DNA of 64,000 bases from Mycolicibacterium agri (GTDB lineage Bacteria; Actinomycetota; Actinomycetes; Mycobacteriales; Mycobacteriaceae). Shown piece by piece: positions 22,169-30,898 of this stretch (position 1 is its first letter; every line of letters starts with the position of its first letter). The translations under genes and the position numbers were made by a program. Under the pieces are notes generated by a model. It did no database searches, was not told the DNA's origin, and saw only the letters and a program-made list of their open reading frames with translations. Location of the stretch: assembly GCF_002553505.1 (NCBI RefSeq), contig NZ_PDCP01000010.1, forward strand, positions 58,520-122,519, written 5' to 3'.

Positions 22169-22588
22169 ATGGCTACTGTTTCTCTCGTGGACCGGTCCCG
22201 GCTACGGGACCCCGCCTACCAGGGATTTCTGCTACTCCGCACCGTGTTCGCCGTGGCGCCGATCCTGTTCGGCCTAGACAAGTTCGCCAACCTTCTGGTG
22301 GATTGGCCGACCTATCTGGCGCCATGGATCGACGGCATAGTGCCCGGCTCAGCCCAGACGGCGATGTACATCGTCGGTGTCATCGAGATCGCGGCGGGCA
22401 TCCTCGTCGCGGTCGCGCCCCGCATCGGCGGCTACGTCGTCGCGGTGTGGCTCGCGGGCATCATCATCAACCTGCTCACGGTGCCCGGCTTCTACGACAT
22501 CGCCCTGCGCGACTTCGGTCTGCTGGTCGGTGCGTTAGCGCTGGCGCGCCTGGCAGAAGCGGAACACCAGAAGCATCCCGCGCACTAA
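22169..22588 (+). CDS. DoxX-family membrane protein
   Basis: 139-residue inner-membrane protein with four hydrophobic segments (about 18-40, 60-82, 85-105 and 112-128), matching the DoxX/SURF4-like fold. DoxX proteins in mycobacteria have been linked to a membrane complex resisting oxidative stress; biochemical activity is not established. ATG 22169 has AAAGGA upstream. It is divergent from the SufR-like regulator, which probably controls it. The stop overlaps the convergent dacB1 stop by 4 bases. Confidence 0.8.
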   Translation: MATVSLVDRSRLRDPAYQGFLLLRTVFAVAPILFGLDKFANLLVDWPTYLAPWIDGIVPGSAQTAMYIVGVIEIAAGILVAVAPRIGGYVVAVWLAGIIINLLTVPGFYDIALRDFGLLVGALALARLAEAEHQKHPAH

Positions 22589-23799
22589 TGCTGGGGTCGC
22601 CGGTTCAATGACCTGGCGCCCATGATCAAACAGAACACGATGATGGCGCCGATGAACGCGACACCGACCCGCACGGGCATCGCGTCGGCGGCCGGCAGCG
22701 GGGGAGCTGCGTCAACCCTCACATCGCCGGCCGCCTCCTGCGGCGTCGCCACCAATGAGGGGTCGGGTTCGACCAGCGTGCCGACCTTCGTGCCGGGCGC
22801 GGTGGCGAACCCGTAGTCCAGCAGGTGCGCGGCCTGCTGCCACGGCGGGATCGGTTGACGGGTGCCGCGCAACAGCACAGCGACCAGGCGGCGCCCGTCG
22901 CGCTCAGCGGCGCCGACGAATGTCTGACCGGCGTCGTCGGTGTAGCCGGTCTTGCCGCCCAGCGCGCCCGGATAGTTGTAGAGCAGCTGATTGTCGTTCT
23001 CGACCGGATAGCCCACGTCGCCACGCCCGGGGAAGTCGAAGGTCTTGGTCGCGACGATCTCGGCGAATGTCGGGTTCTGCCAGGCATATCGGTAGAACAG
23101 GCCGATGTCGTAGGCCGACGTGCTCATGCCGGGGCCGTCCAGACCCGATGGCGTGGCCACCCGGGTGTCGCGGCCGCCGAGCTTGCGCGCGAGGTCGTTG
23201 AGCTTGCCCAGCGTGGCGTCCATGCCGCCCATCTGGCGGGCGAGCGCGTTGGCGGCGTCGTTGCCGGAGTGCATGAGCAACCCGTGCAGGATGTCGCGGA
23301 TCGAGTAGTGGCCGCCCTCGCCGATGCCCACCTTCGTGCCTTCGACGGCGGCGTCCTCGGCGGTGCCGGGGATGACCTTGTGAACGGGAAGCTCGCGAAG
23401 CGCCTGCATGGCGACCAGCACCTTGATGACGCTGGCCGGGCGGTGGCGGCCGTGCGGATCCTTCGCGGCGATGACGTCGCCGCTGTCGAGGTCGGCCACC
23501 AGCCAGGCCTCGGCGGAGATGTCGTCGGGTAACGGCGGCGTGCCCGGCGCGACGATCACGCCGCAGCCGCCCAGCGCATCGCCGCCGACGGGATCCGACG
23601 GCACCGCCAACGGCTCGGGCGGGTCGCCCGACTCGGGTACCTCCGACGAGTCGACGGCGGGTGGGGTGCTGACCCGATACGGGCAGGACCCGTCGGGTGC
23701 GGCGTTGGGTTCGGCGTTCGCCAGCACCGGGCTTGCCAGCAGGAAAAGGACCGCTACCAGTGCGGTCGCGCGCAGGCATACGCGTGGGAAGGTCGCCAT
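22585..23799 (-). CDS. dacB1: D-alanyl-D-alanine carboxypeptidase, penicillin-binding protein
   Basis: 404-residue low-molecular-mass PBP that trims the terminal D-Ala of peptidoglycan stem peptides at the cell surface. It has a Sec signal peptide (cleavage after about residue 28), the SxxK motif SVIK at 123-126, the SxN motif SGN in [13 protein letters not shown] and the KTG motif in [16 protein letters not shown] hydrophobic segment near the C-terminus ([16 protein letters not shown]) followed by Arg/His residues probably anchors it. Length and position match M. tuberculosis DacB1 (Rv3330, 405 residues). Confidence 0.94.
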   Translation of the reverse strand: MATFPRVCLRATALVAVLFLLASPVLANAEPNAAPDGSCPYRVSTPPAVDSSEVPESGDPPEPLAVPSDPVGGDALGGCGVIVAPGTPPLPDDISAEAWLVADLDSGDVIAAKDPHGRHRPASVIKVLVAMQALRELPVHKVIPGTAEDAAVEGTKVGIGEGGHYSIRDILHGLLMHSGNDAANALARQMGGMDATLGKLNDLARKLGGRDTRVATPSGLDGPGMSTSAYDIGLFYRYAWQNPTFAEIVATKTFDFPGRGDVGYPVENDNQLLYNYPGALGGKTGYTDDAGQTFVGAAERDGRRLVAVLLRGTRQPIPPWQQAAHLLDYGFATAPGTKVGTLVEPDPSLVATPQEAAGDVRVDAAPPLPAADAMPVRVGVAFIGAIIVFCLIMGARSLNRRPQH

Positions 23800-23890
23800 C
23801 GTGTGCGCAGAATAGGCGATCCAGCCCGCAGATCACGGGAGAAACGCTGTGACTCCTGTGATTACAGTGCCTCCTGTGACTCCCACGTCC

Positions 23891-23953
23891 CGCCCAAACC
23901 GACATATGGGCGGGAAAGTGCGAGAGGGACCCGCCAAAATGTCGATCTCGGCG
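23891..23953. repeat. Hairpin repeat, copy C
   Basis: Third copy of the 63-bp element, same orientation as copy A. Arms 23891-23904 and 23940-23953 match at 11 of 14 positions and the loop carries GGGAAAGTGCGAG. It lies between the dacB1 promoter and the stop of the SMP-30-like gene, that is, 3' of the latter. Upstream at 23849-23882 the heptamer CCTGTGA or a close variant recurs three times. Confidence 0.72.
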
Positions 23954-23960
23954 CGGCACG

Positions 23961-24020
23961 CGGCTGGGTTCAGGCGCGGTTAGCGGGCTGGGTTCAGGCG
24001 CGGCAAGCGGGCTGAGCTCA
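23961..24020. repeat. 24-bp tandem repeat reaching into a gene end
   Basis: The unit CGGGCTGGGTTCAGGCGCGG plus TTAG or CAAG is repeated about 2.5 times (23961-23983, 23984-24007, partial 24008-24020). The last partial copy supplies the stop codon of the SMP-30-like gene. The second hairpin element in this window that is joined to a tandem array is copy C here. Confidence 0.8.
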
Positions 24021-25022
24021 GGGCAGCGCGGTCGCGGCCAGGTCGACCCACGCGACGGCGGGCCCGCCGATCGAGCTCATCCAGAGCTTTCCGCCCGCCT
24101 CGACCATGCCGGTGACTTGGCTGAACCGAGGATGCGCGGTCCGCAGTCCGGCCACCGCCCGCCCGGTGTCGGGGTCGAACGCGACCGCCCACACGACAGC
24201 CTCCGGCTTGGGCTGCAACCGCGACGGCATCCGCCAGAGCGCCTTGCGGATCATGGGCGAACCCTTCATCAGGCGGTCCGCCGACGGGTTCGCCGGCGCG
24301 ACGAAGGCGCACCAGATGCGGCCGTCGGCCCCGGTCGACAGGTTGTCGGGCAGGCCGGGCAGGTTCTCCACCAGCGGGGTGACCGTCGCCGCGTTCGGGC
24401 CCGTCAGCCAGTACTTCATCAGGCGGCGGGCCAGCAGTTCGACGTACACCAGCGCCGACCCGTCGGCGGTCAGCGTCAACCCGTTGGCGAAATACAGCCC
24501 GGGCACCAGCGTCAGCACGGTGCCGTCCGGGGCGCGGCGGAACAGGCTGCCGCGTCCGCGCGCCTCGAGGAGCGCGCCCATGTAGTCGGCGTAGGTGAAC
24601 GCGCTCGTCGACTCGGTGAAATAGATTGTGCCGTCGGCGGTTTCGGTGACGTTCGAACAGAACCGCAGCTTGCGGTTGTCCACTTCGTCGACGAGGGTCT
24701 CGATGGTTCCCGTGACGGGGTCCATCGCGAGCAGGCCGCGCGGGCTGTCGCAGATCAGCAGGTGACCGGCGCGGGCCACGTGCAGGCCGAGCGGACGGCC
24801 GCCGGTGTCGGCGACGACGGTCGTCTCACCGGTGTCCGGGTTGATCCGCACGATGCGGCCGTCGTCGACACCGGTCCAGAGCTGACCGTCGGCGTCGACC
24901 ACGACGTCCTCGGGTGCGTTGCCCGGTACAGGGACGACCGTGATCGGCGCCGACGGAAAGTCCGGCAGTGTCCCGACCGGTGGCGGCTGCCACCGGACGG
25001 GATCAATGGGCGGCTTGCTCAA
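24018..25022 (-). CDS. SMP-30/strictosidine synthase-like beta-propeller protein
   Basis: 334-residue six-bladed beta-propeller protein of the gluconolactonase/strictosidine synthase group. Repeated blade motifs are visible (PEDVVVDADGQLWTGVDDGRIV, GRPLGLHVARAGHLLICD, ADGTIYFTESTS, LPDNLSTGADGRIWCAFV). The FYFTES-type segment and FANGLTLTADGSALVYVE are typical of the adipocyte plasma membrane-associated protein branch. No signal peptide. It starts one base after the aminotransferase stop, so it belongs to the same operon, possibly opening a lactone or lactam made there. Substrate unknown. Confidence 0.82.
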   Translation of the reverse strand: MSKPPIDPVRWQPPPVGTLPDFPSAPITVVPVPGNAPEDVVVDADGQLWTGVDDGRIVRINPDTGETTVVADTGGRPLGLHVARAGHLLICDSPRGLLAMDPVTGTIETLVDEVDNRKLRFCSNVTETADGTIYFTESTSAFTYADYMGALLEARGRGSLFRRAPDGTVLTLVPGLYFANGLTLTADGSALVYVELLARRLMKYWLTGPNAATVTPLVENLPGLPDNLSTGADGRIWCAFVAPANPSADRLMKGSPMIRKALWRMPSRLQPKPEAVVWAVAFDPDTGRAVAGLRTAHPRFSQVTGMVEAGGKLWMSSIGGPAVAWVDLAATALP

Positions 25023-25023
25023 C

Positions 25024-26409
25024 TCAGAGCAGGCGAGAAGCCTCGCTGAGCACGCCGTGAAGGATCTCGTAAATCGCGTCGAACTCCTTCTGCCCGCTGA
25101 TCAGCGGCGGCGCCAGCTGCACCACTGGGTCGCCGCGGTCGTCGGCGCGGCAGTACAGCCCGGCCTCGAACAGCGCCGGGGTCAGGAAGCCGCGCAGCAG
25201 GCGCTCGGATTCCTCGTCGTTGAACGTCTCCTTGGTGGCCTTGTCCTTGACGAGTTCGATGCCGTAGAAGAAGCCTTCGCCGCGCACGTCGCCGACGATG
25301 GGCAGGTCGTAGAGCTTCTCCAGGGTCGCGCGGAACGCGGGCGCGTTCTGCTTGACGTGGTCGTTGATGCCCTCGCGCTCGAAGATGTCGAGGTTGGCCA
25401 ACGCGACGGCCGACGACACCGGATGCCCGCCGAACGTGTAGCCGTGCCCGAACGTCGTCTTGCCGTCGTTGAACGGCTCAAAGAGCTTGTCGCTGGCGAT
25501 CATTGCGCCGATCGGCGAGTAGCCCGACGTCAGACCCTTGGCGCAGGTGATCATGTCCGGCACGTAGTTGAAGTCGTCGCAGGCGAACATCGAACCGATG
25601 CGGCCGTAGGCGCAGATCACCTCGTCGGACACCAGCAGCACGTCGTACTCGTCGCAGATCTCGCGGACCCGCTCGAAGTATCCCGGCGGCGGCGGGAAGC
25701 ACCCGCCCGCGTTCTGCACCGGCTCGAGGAACACCGCGGCGACGGTGTCGGGACCCTCGAACTCGATGGCCTCGGCGATACGGTCCGCGCAGTACTCACC
25801 GAACGCCTTGATGTCGGTGTGGTACGGCTCGGGCGCGCGGTAGAAGTTGGTGTTCGGTACCCGGAAACCACCCGGCGTCAGCGGCTCGAACGGTTGCTTG
25901 AAGACGGGCAGACCGGTGATCGCCAACGCGCCCTGCGGCGTGCCGTGGTAGGCGATCGCACGCGACACCACCTTGTACTTACTCGGCTTGCCGATCACCT
26001 TGAAGTAGTTCTTCGCCAGCTTCCACGCGGTCTCGACAGCCTCGCCGCCGCCGGTGGTGAAGAAGACGCGGTTCAGATCGCCGGGCGCGTAATGCGCAAG
26101 GCGCTCGGCCAATTCGATCGCCGGCGGTGTGGCGTAGGACCACAGCGGGAAGAACGGCAGTGTCTCGGCCTGCTTGGCGGCCGCCTCGGCGAGTTCCTTG
26201 CGGCCGTGGCCGACCTGCACGACGAACAGGCCCGACAGGCCGTCAATGTAGCTCTTGCCCTTGTCATCCCAGATCGTGACACCCTCACCGCGGGTGATGA
26301 TCGGCGGAGTGATCCCCTTGCCGTGCCGTGCGAAGTGACCCCACAGGTGCCGATTGGCCTTGGCTGCCAAGTCGGAGTGGACTTCGGGTGCGATATCGGT
26401 TGTAGTCAT
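25024..26409 (-). CDS. Class III omega-amino-acid/polyamine aminotransferase (Rv3329-like)
   Basis: About 461-residue PLP enzyme of aminotransferase class III, moving an amino group from an omega-amine such as putrescine or beta-alanine to pyruvate. PLP contacts: GGGEAVETAWKLAK phosphate loop, VVSRAIAYHGTPQGALAITG, VSDEVICAYGRIGSMF with the PLP Asp, and the lysine in TCAKGLTSGYSPIGAMI. ATG 26409 overlaps the Lrp-type regulator stop (ATGA); a TTG at 26421 is an alternative. With the aldehyde dehydrogenase across the divergent promoter it would form a two-step amine-to-acid path. Confidence 0.9.
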   Translation of the reverse strand: MTTTDIAPEVHSDLAAKANRHLWGHFARHGKGITPPIITRGEGVTIWDDKGKSYIDGLSGLFVVQVGHGRKELAEAAAKQAETLPFFPLWSYATPPAIELAERLAHYAPGDLNRVFFTTGGGEAVETAWKLAKNYFKVIGKPSKYKVVSRAIAYHGTPQGALAITGLPVFKQPFEPLTPGGFRVPNTNFYRAPEPYHTDIKAFGEYCADRIAEAIEFEGPDTVAAVFLEPVQNAGGCFPPPPGYFERVREICDEYDVLLVSDEVICAYGRIGSMFACDDFNYVPDMITCAKGLTSGYSPIGAMIASDKLFEPFNDGKTTFGHGYTFGGHPVSSAVALANLDIFEREGINDHVKQNAPAFRATLEKLYDLPIVGDVRGEGFFYGIELVKDKATKETFNDEESERLLRGFLTPALFEAGLYCRADDRGDPVVQLAPPLISGQKEFDAIYEILHGVLSEASRLL

Positions 26410-26921
26410 CTTGTACCCCAATTGTATTGCTGCTTAACCAATTTCAGATATACGAGTGTCTCGGTGGATATCACTCCTGGCAGTGCGCGGATCTGGGTGT
26501 TGAGCAGATCGAGCAGGTCGTCGTCGTCTTCGCAGACAACTTCGACGATGACGTCGAAGGAGCCTGCGGTCAGCACCACGTATTCGACCGCGTCGATCGC
26601 GGCCAATTTCTCGGCAACCCGTGTGGTGTCCCCGGTGCAGCGGATGCCGATCATCGCCTGCCGGGCGAAACCCAACTGCATCGGGTCGGTGACGGCGACA
26701 ATCTGCATGACGCCTGCGTCGACCATGCGTTGGACCCGTTGCCGCACCGCGGCCTCGGACAAGCCCACCGCCTTGCCGATGCCTGCGTAGGAACGACGGC
26801 CGTCCTGTTGCAACTTCTCGATGATCGCCTTAGACAGGTCATCGAGCTGAACGGCCGCCCCTGGGCGTGTTTGCACGCGCATGGGGACGGGCTGGATGCC
26901 CTCAGCACCCGGGTTGGCCAT
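26406..26921 (-). CDS. Lrp/AsnC-family transcriptional regulator
   Basis: 171-residue feast/famine regulator. The N-terminal HTH is LDDLSKAIIEKLQQDGRRSY, then SEAAVRQRVQRMVDAGVMQIV; the C-terminal RAM ligand domain contains GSFDVIVEVVCEDDDDLLDLLN and LPGVISTETLVYLKL. Such proteins bind amino acids and act as oligomers. It is the first gene of the aminotransferase/SMP-30 operon and is divergent from the aldehyde dehydrogenase, so it most likely regulates both sides through the 122-base gap. Confidence 0.92.
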   Translation of the reverse strand: MANPGAEGIQPVPMRVQTRPGAAVQLDDLSKAIIEKLQQDGRRSYAGIGKAVGLSEAAVRQRVQRMVDAGVMQIVAVTDPMQLGFARQAMIGIRCTGDTTRVAEKLAAIDAVEYVVLTAGSFDVIVEVVCEDDDDLLDLLNTQIRALPGVISTETLVYLKLVKQQYNWGTR

Positions 26922-27043
26922 GCCTGAGATTGTGCACGGAATCCGTCGTTAGAGGCAACCAAACCCATGAAATCACGCGCCGATGGACTCCGCGGCTGCG
27001 GGAAGCGTAGCCCTCAACCGGCCGGGTCGGCTAGCGTTGGGCC

Positions 27044-28537
27044 ATGACTTCGACTGTATCGGCCAGCGTGGCTGGCAGCTGGATCAACGGGGCGGCGGTG
27101 ACCACCGGGGGCGCCGCTCATCAGGTCATCAACCCGGCGGATGGTTCTGTTGTCGCCGAGCTCAAGTTGGCCACTCCTGCCGACGTCGATACCGCGGTGG
27201 CCGCCGCGAGGGCCGCGCAGCCGGATTGGGGTCGCGCGGCCCCGGTCGAGCGATCAACGGTGCTGGCCAAGCTGGCCGCGCTGATGAACGAGCATGCCGA
27301 CGAACTGGTGGCCGAGGAGGTCAGCCAGACCGGTAAGCCCGCCCGCCTGGCCCGCGAGTTCGACGTGCCCGGCAGCATCGACAACGTCGACTTCTTCGCC
27401 GGCGCGGCCCGCCACCTGGAAGGCAAGGCCACCGCCGAGTACTCCGGCGACCACACCTCCAGCATCCGGCGCGAGCCCGTCGGCGTTGTCGCCACGATCA
27501 CGCCGTGGAACTACCCGCTGCAGATGGCGGTGTGGAAGGTGCTGCCCGCCCTGGCCGCGGGATGCAGCGTCGTCATCAAGCCCGCCGAGCTCACCCCGCT
27601 GACCACCCTGACGCTGGCGCGGCTGGCCACCGAGGCGGGCCTGCCCGACGGCGTCTTCAACGTCGTCACCGGAGCAGGCGGCGATGTCGGCACCGCGCTC
27701 GCCGGCCACCCCGACGTGGACGTCGTCACCTTCACCGGGTCGACGCCCGTGGGACGCAAGGTGATGGCCGCCGCCGCCGCGCACGGACACCGCACCCAGC
27801 TCGAACTCGGCGGCAAGGCGCCGTTCGTGGTGTTCGATGACGCCGACCTCGACGCCGCGATCCAGGGCGCTGTGGCCGGTGCCCTGATCAACACTGGCCA
27901 GGACTGCACCGCCGCGACCCGCGCGATCGTCGCCCGCGACCTCTACGACGACTTCGTCTCCGGGGTCGCCGAGGTGATGAGCAAGGTCGTGGTGGGCGAC
28001 CCCGACGACGAGGACACCGACCTCGGGCCGCTGATCTCGATGGCCCATCGCGCCAAGGTGTCCGGCATGGTGGAACGCGCCCCCGGGCAGGGCGGGCGCA
28101 TCGTGACGGGCGGCAGCGCGCCGGATCGGCCCGGCTCCTTCTACCTGCCCACCGTCATCGCCGATGTCGCCGAGGACTCCGAGGTCTACCGCGACGAGAT
28201 CTTCGGTCCGGTGTTGACCGTGCGGTCGTTCACCGACGACGACGACGCGTTGCGGCAGGCCAACGACACCGCCTACGGATTGGCGGCCTCGGCGTGGACG
28301 CGCGACGTGTACCGGGCGCAGCGCGCCTCACGCGAAATCAACGCCGGCTGTGTGTGGATCAACGACCACATCCCGATCATCAGCGAGATGCCCCACGGCG
28401 GCGTCGGCGCGTCCGGGTTCGGCAAGGACATGAGCGACTACTCGTTCGAGGAGTACTTGACCATCAAGCACGTGATGAGCGACATCACGGGTGTCGCCGA
28501 AAAGGATTGGCACCGAATCATCTTCACGAAGCGCTAG
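27044..28537 (+). CDS. Gamma-aminobutyraldehyde-type aldehyde dehydrogenase
   Basis: 497-residue NAD(P)-dependent aldehyde dehydrogenase. The catalytic Glu is in LELGGKAPFVVF and the catalytic Cys in NTGQDCTAATR; TPWNYPLQMAVWKVLPALAAG and FTGSTPVGR shape the cofactor site. The GQDCTAATR context is typical of gamma-aminobutyraldehyde (PuuC/PatD-like) dehydrogenases, which make GABA from putrescine. It lies divergent from the aminotransferase that would make such an aldehyde and is followed by an amino-acid permease. Exact substrate not provable from sequence. Confidence 0.88.
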   Translation: MTSTVSASVAGSWINGAAVTTGGAAHQVINPADGSVVAELKLATPADVDTAVAAARAAQPDWGRAAPVERSTVLAKLAALMNEHADELVAEEVSQTGKPARLAREFDVPGSIDNVDFFAGAARHLEGKATAEYSGDHTSSIRREPVGVVATITPWNYPLQMAVWKVLPALAAGCSVVIKPAELTPLTTLTLARLATEAGLPDGVFNVVTGAGGDVGTALAGHPDVDVVTFTGSTPVGRKVMAAAAAHGHRTQLELGGKAPFVVFDDADLDAAIQGAVAGALINTGQDCTAATRAIVARDLYDDFVSGVAEVMSKVVVGDPDDEDTDLGPLISMAHRAKVSGMVERAPGQGGRIVTGGSAPDRPGSFYLPTVIADVAEDSEVYRDEIFGPVLTVRSFTDDDDALRQANDTAYGLAASAWTRDVYRAQRASREINAGCVWINDHIPIISEMPHGGVGASGFGKDMSDYSFEEYLTIKHVMSDITGVAEKDWHRIIFTKR

Positions 28538-28570
28538 CGGAGCTGACGGCAGAAAACGCTGATTGCGCTC

Positions 28571-28647
28571 TTCGGCGCCGACGCCGGCGTGGTCGGGGTG
28601 CGTCTGCCGAAATTTCGTGCTCGGCAGGACGTTAGGCCGACGCCGAA
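28571..28647. repeat. Nested hairpin between dehydrogenase and permease
   Basis: Inner stem CTGCCGA (28604-28610) / TCGGCAG (28621-28627) with a 10-base loop lies inside outer arms TTCGGCG (28571-28577) and CGCCGAA (28641-28647). The arms recall those of the hairpin repeat family, but the AAAGTGCGAG loop core is missing. It may reduce read-through between the two genes. Confidence 0.45.
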
Positions 28648-28694
28648 AACGGGTACTTCGCCCTCACTTGGTCGAGGGATCGCAAGGAGTGCTC

Positions 28695-30086
28695 ATGAGC
28701 GCGCCGCCGGGACTGAAGAAGGCGTTGAGCCAACGTCAACTGCGGATGATCGCGATCGGCGGCGTCATCGGCGCCGGGCTGTTCGTCGGCTCCGGCGTGG
28801 TGATGGCCGACACCGGGCCGGGCGTATTCATCACCTATGCGCTGTCCGGCGTGCTGATCATCATGGTCATGCGGATGCTGGCGGAGATGGCGGTGGCCAA
28901 CCCGTCGACGGGGTCGTTCGCCGACTATTCCCGTGACGCGCTGGGGCATTGGGCGGGATTCTCCGTCGGCTGGTTGTACTGGTACTTCTGGGTGATCGTG
29001 GTCGGCTTCGAGGCGATCGCGGGCGCAAAGATCGTGCAGTACTGGATCGACATCCCATTGTGGTTGTGCGCGTTGATCTTCATGGTGTTGATGACGGCGA
29101 CCAATTTGTTCTCCGTCAAGTCCTACGGGGAGTTCGAATTCTGGTTCGCCGGGATCAAGGTCGCCGCAATCCTTGCGTTCCTGGCGATCGGCGCGTGCTT
29201 CGTGCTGGGCCTGTGGCCGAACAAGTCCGCCGACTTCTCCAACCTGTGGAGCAACGGCGGCTTCATGCCGTTGGGTGCAGGTGTCATCACTGTCGGCATC
29301 GTGACGGTCATCTTCTCGATGGTGGGTCCCGAGATCGCAACGATTGCCGCGGCGGAGTCGTCGGATCCGGAGAAGGCGGTGTCGAAGGCGGCGAATTCGG
29401 TAATCTTGAGAATCCTTGTGTTCTACGTCTGTTCGGTGTTCCTGCTCGTGACGATTGTGCCGTGGAACGACGAGCGGTTGGCCGGCTCTCCGTTCGTCGC
29501 GGCGTTCACCGAGATGGGCATTCCCTACGCCGACCACATCATGAACGCGGTGGTGTTGACGGCGGTGCTCAGCTGCCTGAACTCCGGCATGTACACGGCG
29601 TCGCGGATGCTGTTCGTCCTCGCCGCACGCGACGAAGCGCCGCAGCGGCTGCTGCGGCTGACGAGGCGCGGTGTGCCCGCGAACGCGATTCTGTTCTCGT
29701 CGATCGTCGGCTTCGCTTGCGTGGTCGCGGCGGCGTTCGCCGAAACCACCATCTTCGCCTTCCTGCTCAACTCCAGTGGGGCGATCATCCTGTTCGTCTA
29801 CATCCTGATCGCCATCTCACAGATCGTCCTGCGCCGCCGCAACAAAGGCGCCGAGTTGCGTATGAAGATGTGGCTGTTCCCGATCCTTTCACTGCTGACT
29901 CTCGGTGCGATGGTCGCGATCCTGGTGCAGATGGGTTTCGACGACGAGTTGCGTTCGCAGCTAGTTCTCAGCCTGCTGTCATGGGTCGTCGTTGTGTGCG
30001 CGTTCTTCCTCAACACGCGGTACAACAAGCGCCACCAGATCGACGCGGAGGCCGCCGAGGCCAAAGCACGCGCGCTGCTCGGCTGA
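28695..30086 (+). CDS. APC-family amino-acid/GABA permease
   Basis: 463-residue amino-acid permease with about 12 membrane segments. The family start is clear: LKKALSQRQLRMIAIGGVIGAGLFVGSG, then MRMLAEMAVANPSTGSFADY and GPEIATIAAAESSDP. It resembles GabP/AnsP-like proton-coupled importers. ATG 28695 has AAGGAG 6 bases upstream; the frame is open further back but without homology. Its place after the aldehyde dehydrogenase suggests uptake of an omega-amino acid or polyamine product. Confidence 0.9.
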   Translation: MSAPPGLKKALSQRQLRMIAIGGVIGAGLFVGSGVVMADTGPGVFITYALSGVLIIMVMRMLAEMAVANPSTGSFADYSRDALGHWAGFSVGWLYWYFWVIVVGFEAIAGAKIVQYWIDIPLWLCALIFMVLMTATNLFSVKSYGEFEFWFAGIKVAAILAFLAIGACFVLGLWPNKSADFSNLWSNGGFMPLGAGVITVGIVTVIFSMVGPEIATIAAAESSDPEKAVSKAANSVILRILVFYVCSVFLLVTIVPWNDERLAGSPFVAAFTEMGIPYADHIMNAVVLTAVLSCLNSGMYTASRMLFVLAARDEAPQRLLRLTRRGVPANAILFSSIVGFACVVAAAFAETTIFAFLLNSSGAIILFVYILIAISQIVLRRRNKGAELRMKMWLFPILSLLTLGAMVAILVQMGFDDELRSQLVLSLLSWVVVVCAFFLNTRYNKRHQIDAEAAEAKARALLG

Positions 30087-30121
30087 GCGAATCCATGAGC
30101 CTCAGCTGACACAATCGAGGC

Positions 30122-30799
30122 GTGAAGTACGGGGAGGGTTGGCGGCCACCGTCAATCGATTGGGCGTCGACTCGTGGCCGGATTCTGCTCGCGGCGTCGA
30201 CGTTGTTCGCCCAGCGTGGTTATTTCGGCACCTCGACCCGCGATATCGCCGACGCGGTGTCGATCAGGCAGCCGTCGCTGTTTCACCACTTCGAAGCCAA
30301 GAGCGCGATATTCAGAACGCTAGTCGAATTGGATCTCGGCCCTTCGATCGACCGCATCCGCCGCCGCATCGAAGAGGACTCGAGCTGGGCGGAGAAACTG
30401 CATTTTGCCGTCGCCTGCGACGTGCGTGAAGCACTGATCCAGCCGTTCGACGCCCGCGGTCTCTACCATGACGCCGTCCTCGGCTTGGCCGAGTTCGACG
30501 ACGAACGCAAGGGCATAGCGCTGTTTCATCAGTTGGTCGAGCACGTCATCTCAGCCGGCCAGCGGGCTGACGAGTTCGTCGACTTCGAGCCGAGCTTTGT
30601 GCAGCGCGCGGTGAACGGGGTCTTGTTCGAAACGCTGCGGGAGCAGGGCGGTCCAAGAGGCCGGGTCCGTGAAAACCGCCCCTTGCAGGCTGCGGACTTT
30701 GTCCTCAGCGCACTGCTCATCGACAGGGATTCTCTCCCGCAGATTCGAGAGATCACATCGCGGCGCTTGCGCGGTCTGAAAGCGGCAGCAGTTCGCTGA
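30122..30799 (+). CDS. TetR-family transcriptional regulator
   Basis: 225-residue repressor. The DNA-binding domain is typical: ILLAASTLFAQRGYFGTSTRDIADAVSIRQPSLFHHFEAKSAIF. The C-terminal half has the alpha-helical look of a ligand domain with no further clue. It starts at GTG 30122. A 32-bp palindrome lies between this gene and the amino-acid ABC transporter genes downstream, so it probably represses them. Confidence 0.9.
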   Translation: MKYGEGWRPPSIDWASTRGRILLAASTLFAQRGYFGTSTRDIADAVSIRQPSLFHHFEAKSAIFRTLVELDLGPSIDRIRRRIEEDSSWAEKLHFAVACDVREALIQPFDARGLYHDAVLGLAEFDDERKGIALFHQLVEHVISAGQRADEFVDFEPSFVQRAVNGVLFETLREQGGPRGRVRENRPLQAADFVLSALLIDRDSLPQIREITSRRLRGLKAAAVR

Positions 30800-30844
30800 C
30801 GAGCTGGGATACCCAGCATTGGAGAAAAACGCGCAAAAGCTTCC

Positions 30845-30876
30845 CTATCAACCGATAGGAGCCTATCGTTTGATAG
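30845..30876. promoter_or_regulatory. 32-bp palindromic operator upstream of amino-acid ABC operon
   Basis: CTATCAACCGATAG (30845-30858), spacer GAGC, then CTATCGTTTGATAG (30863-30876). The arms are complementary at 13 of 14 positions. It lies 23 bases before the binding-protein ATG and right after the TetR gene; size and symmetry fit a TetR dimer-of-dimers site. Confidence 0.75.
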
Positions 30877-30898
30877 CCAGCTCGATCATGGAGGAACC

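Noticed and set aside
24919..26790. A 623-codon plus-strand frame opposite the aminotransferase and Lrp genes
   Set aside because: Low-complexity Arg/Gly/Val peptide without motifs; the opposite strand encodes clear PLP-enzyme signatures.
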